A stretch of 64,000 bases of DNA from assembly GCA_050789445.1 (NCBI GenBank), contig JAILXR010000001.1:2480001-2544000 (forward strand). The letters are read 5' to 3'. A program made the position numbers and the translations under genes. The stretch comes from JAWSVE01 sp050789445 (GTDB taxonomy: Bacteria; Pseudomonadota; Gammaproteobacteria; Pseudomonadales; Cellvibrionaceae). This document shows positions 62,048-64,000 of the stretch, in pieces. The notes below the pieces were generated by a model, which made no database searches, was not told the DNA's origin, and worked only from the letters and a program-made list of their open reading frames with translations. Position 1 is the first letter of the stretch, and each line of letters starts with the position of its first letter.

Positions 62048-62104
62048 TTTTTTCTCCTAATTTATTTCTTGGTTTCAGATAATAATTTTAATTAAACTAA
62101 CGTA

Positions 62105-62860
62105 TTAACGCATTGGTTTTTTACCAACGTACAATATCAAAGGCCAGTATATTTTTTTGTGTCGCGTTTCGTCTCCCCACGCTACTTTTAACTCTTCAAA
62201 ATATTTCTCTACTGGATTTTCTTTGTTCACTTTTTCGTATTCTTTTACCGCAGACCAAGTATTGAGATAACCCAATAAATGCCCGAATTGCCACTCTTGA
62301 CGCATAAAAAATTCTGGCGGAGACAAACGATCATAAGGGAATGTAATTTTTGTATAACCTTCGTCTAACAGCTCTCGTCCTTTTGGCCAATAGGCCCCAA
62401 CCACCTGACTGTGAAAATGAGAAACGACGCTATCTAATTCTGTGTCCGTATACAACAATTGGTAACCCCACGCCGCTAAGATACCACCGGGCTTTAGAAC
62501 ACGATTAACCTCTGCAAAAAAAGCATCATGATCAAACCAATGAATAGCTTGTGCAACAGTAATTAAATCCAGAGAATTGTCTTCTGCTTTTATGATTTCT
62601 GCGGAGCTCACAGCGTAAGCAATATTATTTTTTTGTATCGCTTGAGAAATTTGTTTCTCACTCGCATCTGTTGCAGTGACGGATTCAAAATGTTCTGCCA
62701 ATGCAACGCTAGCTTGACCATTACCGCAACCACAATCCCATGCTCTTTTGTTTAATGGCGATATTTCTGCAAGATATTGAAAAAAATCGGCAGGATAGTC
62801 TGGCCTAAAAGCTCTGTAATTATCAGACGCTGTAGAAAAGTAATCAGCAAACGAGCTCAT
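62105..62860 (-). CDS. class I SAM-dependent methyltransferase
   Basis: 251 aa. The SAM motif I is AWDCGCGNGQASVALAEHF and motif post-I is VTATDASEKQIS; AQAIHWFDHDAFFAEVNRVLKPGG is the family block. It looks like the UbiE/Coq5-type relatives that act on small molecules; the substrate is not known. It lies 57 bp upstream of the EncFtn-like gene on the same strand. Confidence 0.82.
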   Translation of the reverse strand: MSSFADYFSTASDNYRAFRPDYPADFFQYLAEISPLNKRAWDCGCGNGQASVALAEHFESVTATDASEKQISQAIQKNNIAYAVSSAEIIKAEDNSLDLITVAQAIHWFDHDAFFAEVNRVLKPGGILAAWGYQLLYTDTELDSVVSHFHSQVVGAYWPKGRELLDEGYTKITFPYDRLSPPEFFMRQEWQFGHLLGYLNTWSAVKEYEKVNKENPVEKYFEELKVAWGDETRHKKIYWPLILYVGKKPMR

Positions 62861-62912
62861 TATTTTTAATTCCCTAATTTTTCTTTTGTTATCACATCAG
62901 AAATATTAATCT

Positions 62913-63329
62913 TTAGCCTTCCGTGACAGCCGGCAAATCGAAAGGTTCGTAATCATAATGCGGAATGTTTGGATTCAATATGACCCACGGTAATTTATGA
63001 GCAACATAAGCTTCGGCTTGAGGTTCATAAGGCAATGGCTGATCCAAACTACCGACAGTAATATCAACCCATTGAGGTCGATCACTTCTACGCCAATATA
63101 AATGCGTTCCGCAATCACGGCAAAAGCCTCGATAGACCCCTTCAGTGCAACTCACTTCTTTTGGCCTACCCTGACCCATCGAAATTGCTTTACTTCTAAA
63201 TAACGCCCAGTTAATAAACGATGACCCACTAAATTTTTGGCAATCCATGCAATGACACGTACTCACAAAGTGAGGTTTTTCGCTGCAAGAGAATTCTATT
63301 TCTCCGCAACGGCAGCCGCCGGTGATCAT
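62913..63329 (-). CDS. GFA (CENP-V) family protein
   Basis: 138 aa with the zinc cysteines GGCRCGEIEFSC, CHCMDCQKFSG and CRDCGTHLYW of the GFA/CENP-V family. The family is named for glutathione-dependent formaldehyde activation but most bacterial members are uncharacterised. It is in a small leftward run with the methyltransferase and an SGNH hydrolase. Confidence 0.9.
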   Translation of the reverse strand: MITGGCRCGEIEFSCSEKPHFVSTCHCMDCQKFSGSSFINWALFRSKAISMGQGRPKEVSCTEGVYRGFCRDCGTHLYWRRSDRPQWVDITVGSLDQPLPYEPQAEAYVAHKLPWVILNPNIPHYDYEPFDLPAVTEG

Positions 63330-63364
63330 AATGACCTCTCATAACTAATGGATAAATATCTGCA

Positions 63365-63994
63365 TTAACCGGCTTCATCTTGAAGCTCAAATTGATGCAG
63401 AACGGGTTTAATAGTATCCGTCCAAATTTTATATCCATCGGCATTCATATGAATGCCGTCTTCTACAAAAATATTTTTCTTTAATCCCCCCTCCGAGGAT
63501 TCTTCACCCACTAAAAACATCGGTGTCGCCACATCAATATAACGACACGCCTTAATTTCAGAACAACGTTTTTTTAACAGCTCATTCGTAGCTTTCATTT
63601 TATCCCAATACTGCATCCGAGCAATGCTTGGCTTTATCGACAACACATATAATCGGGTGTCAGGTAATGATCTGCGAAGCCTTTCCACAAACAATTCAAA
63701 ATTTTGCATAACCACAGCAGGTGTGACTGCAAATACAGAAAGATCATTATCCCCTTCATATAAAACCACAGCCCTTGGTTTGTAAGGGATAACGAGCTTA
63801 TCGATATGATGCAACGCATCCCTCATATTACTGCCGCCAAAACCACGATGGATAATAGTCAATGGCGCTAAATCACTTTTGATTGTGCTCCACAATCGAA
63901 TACTTGAACTACCAATAAACAGCACCCCATTTTCTGGCTGAGAAGTCTCTGTTTGCTCAACATCAAATAAAGCTAACTCTTCATCAAATCTCAT
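63365..63994 (-). CDS. SGNH/GDSL hydrolase
   Basis: 209 aa, complete in the window. Block I is FIGSSSIRLW (nucleophile serine), block II RGFGGSNM, block III EGDNDLSVF and block V DGIHMNADGY with the catalytic Asp and His. It lacks a signal peptide. It is an esterase of the platelet-activating-factor acetylhydrolase-like branch; substrate unknown. It is the upstream gene of the GFA gene. Confidence 0.88.
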   Translation of the reverse strand: MRFDEELALFDVEQTETSQPENGVLFIGSSSIRLWSTIKSDLAPLTIIHRGFGGSNMRDALHHIDKLVIPYKPRAVVLYEGDNDLSVFAVTPAVVMQNFELFVERLRRSLPDTRLYVLSIKPSIARMQYWDKMKATNELLKKRCSEIKACRYIDVATPMFLVGEESSEGGLKKNIFVEDGIHMNADGYKIWTDTIKPVLHQFELQDEAG

Positions 63995-64000
63995 TGGATC

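Overview
The window is chromosomal DNA from an AT-rich (about 40% GC by eye) gammaproteobacterium, probably marine. Evidence for the group: the gene order ygfB-pepP-ubiH-ubiI facing a TIGR02449 gene, zapA, 6S RNA and 5-formyl-THF cyclo-ligase; gpmI-envC-ctpA-yibQ beside secB and a YibN-like gene; hisB-hisH-hisA-hisF with a monofunctional HisB; divergent ilvA/rpiA; and a DUF6316 gene. No species can be named from sequence alone. No tRNA or rRNA gene, prophage or insertion sequence was recognised.

Layout. 0-12 kb: a DUF523/DUF1722 gene next to a photolyase, a Blc lipocalin, a cold-shock gene with a strong promoter and long leader, a YdeP/FdhF-type molybdopterin oxidoreductase, several small envelope genes, then a leftward lipid cluster (isoprenylcysteine-methyltransferase-like protein, CDP-alcohol phosphatidyltransferase, CdsA, PlsC). 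12.2-20.1 kb: a complete chromosomal integron. The integrase gene intI reads rightward and eleven promoterless cassettes read leftward, each ending in an attC site. The leader between intI and the first cassette holds a perfect LexA box, a candidate cassette promoter and six copies of a short GC-rich motif that I cannot assign to a known family. intI itself has an apparent 1-nt frameshift just after its start codon. The cassettes encode small soluble proteins, several from domains of unknown function (DUF3806, DUF4303-like, DUF7660-like, DUF6928, DMP19/DUF4375) and several unrecognised.

20-32 kb: a DUF98 protein, an AsmA-like protein, a dienelactone-hydrolase lipoprotein, then two divergent PQQ quinohemoprotein dehydrogenases, two tandem serine hydrolases of the beta-lactamase/esterase family and an SDR reductase; together they look like a periplasmic oxidation and ester-hydrolysis set. 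32-40 kb: VanZ-like protein, SecB, an inactive-looking rhodanese, and the gpmI-envC-ctpA-yibQ block. 40-43 kb: histidine genes. 43-51 kb: STAS protein, two ubiquinone hydroxylases, pepP, ygfB, small division-related genes, 6S RNA and folate cyclo-ligase. 51-64 kb: ilvA/rpiA, lipoproteins, a lysophospholipase-like hydrolase, class II aldolase, argJ, a zinc-protease-like lipoprotein, an encapsulated-ferritin-like protein without an encapsulin gene beside it, a methyltransferase, a GFA-family protein and an SGNH hydrolase.

The integron is the main accessory region. Its leader repeats, its unassigned cassettes, and the broken yet otherwise intact integrase are the observations most worth following up. 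Secondary leads are a ubiH reading frame with no AUG/GUG/UUG start ahead of its FAD motif, an orphan EncFtn, and a CDP-alcohol transferase with an altered active-site motif.
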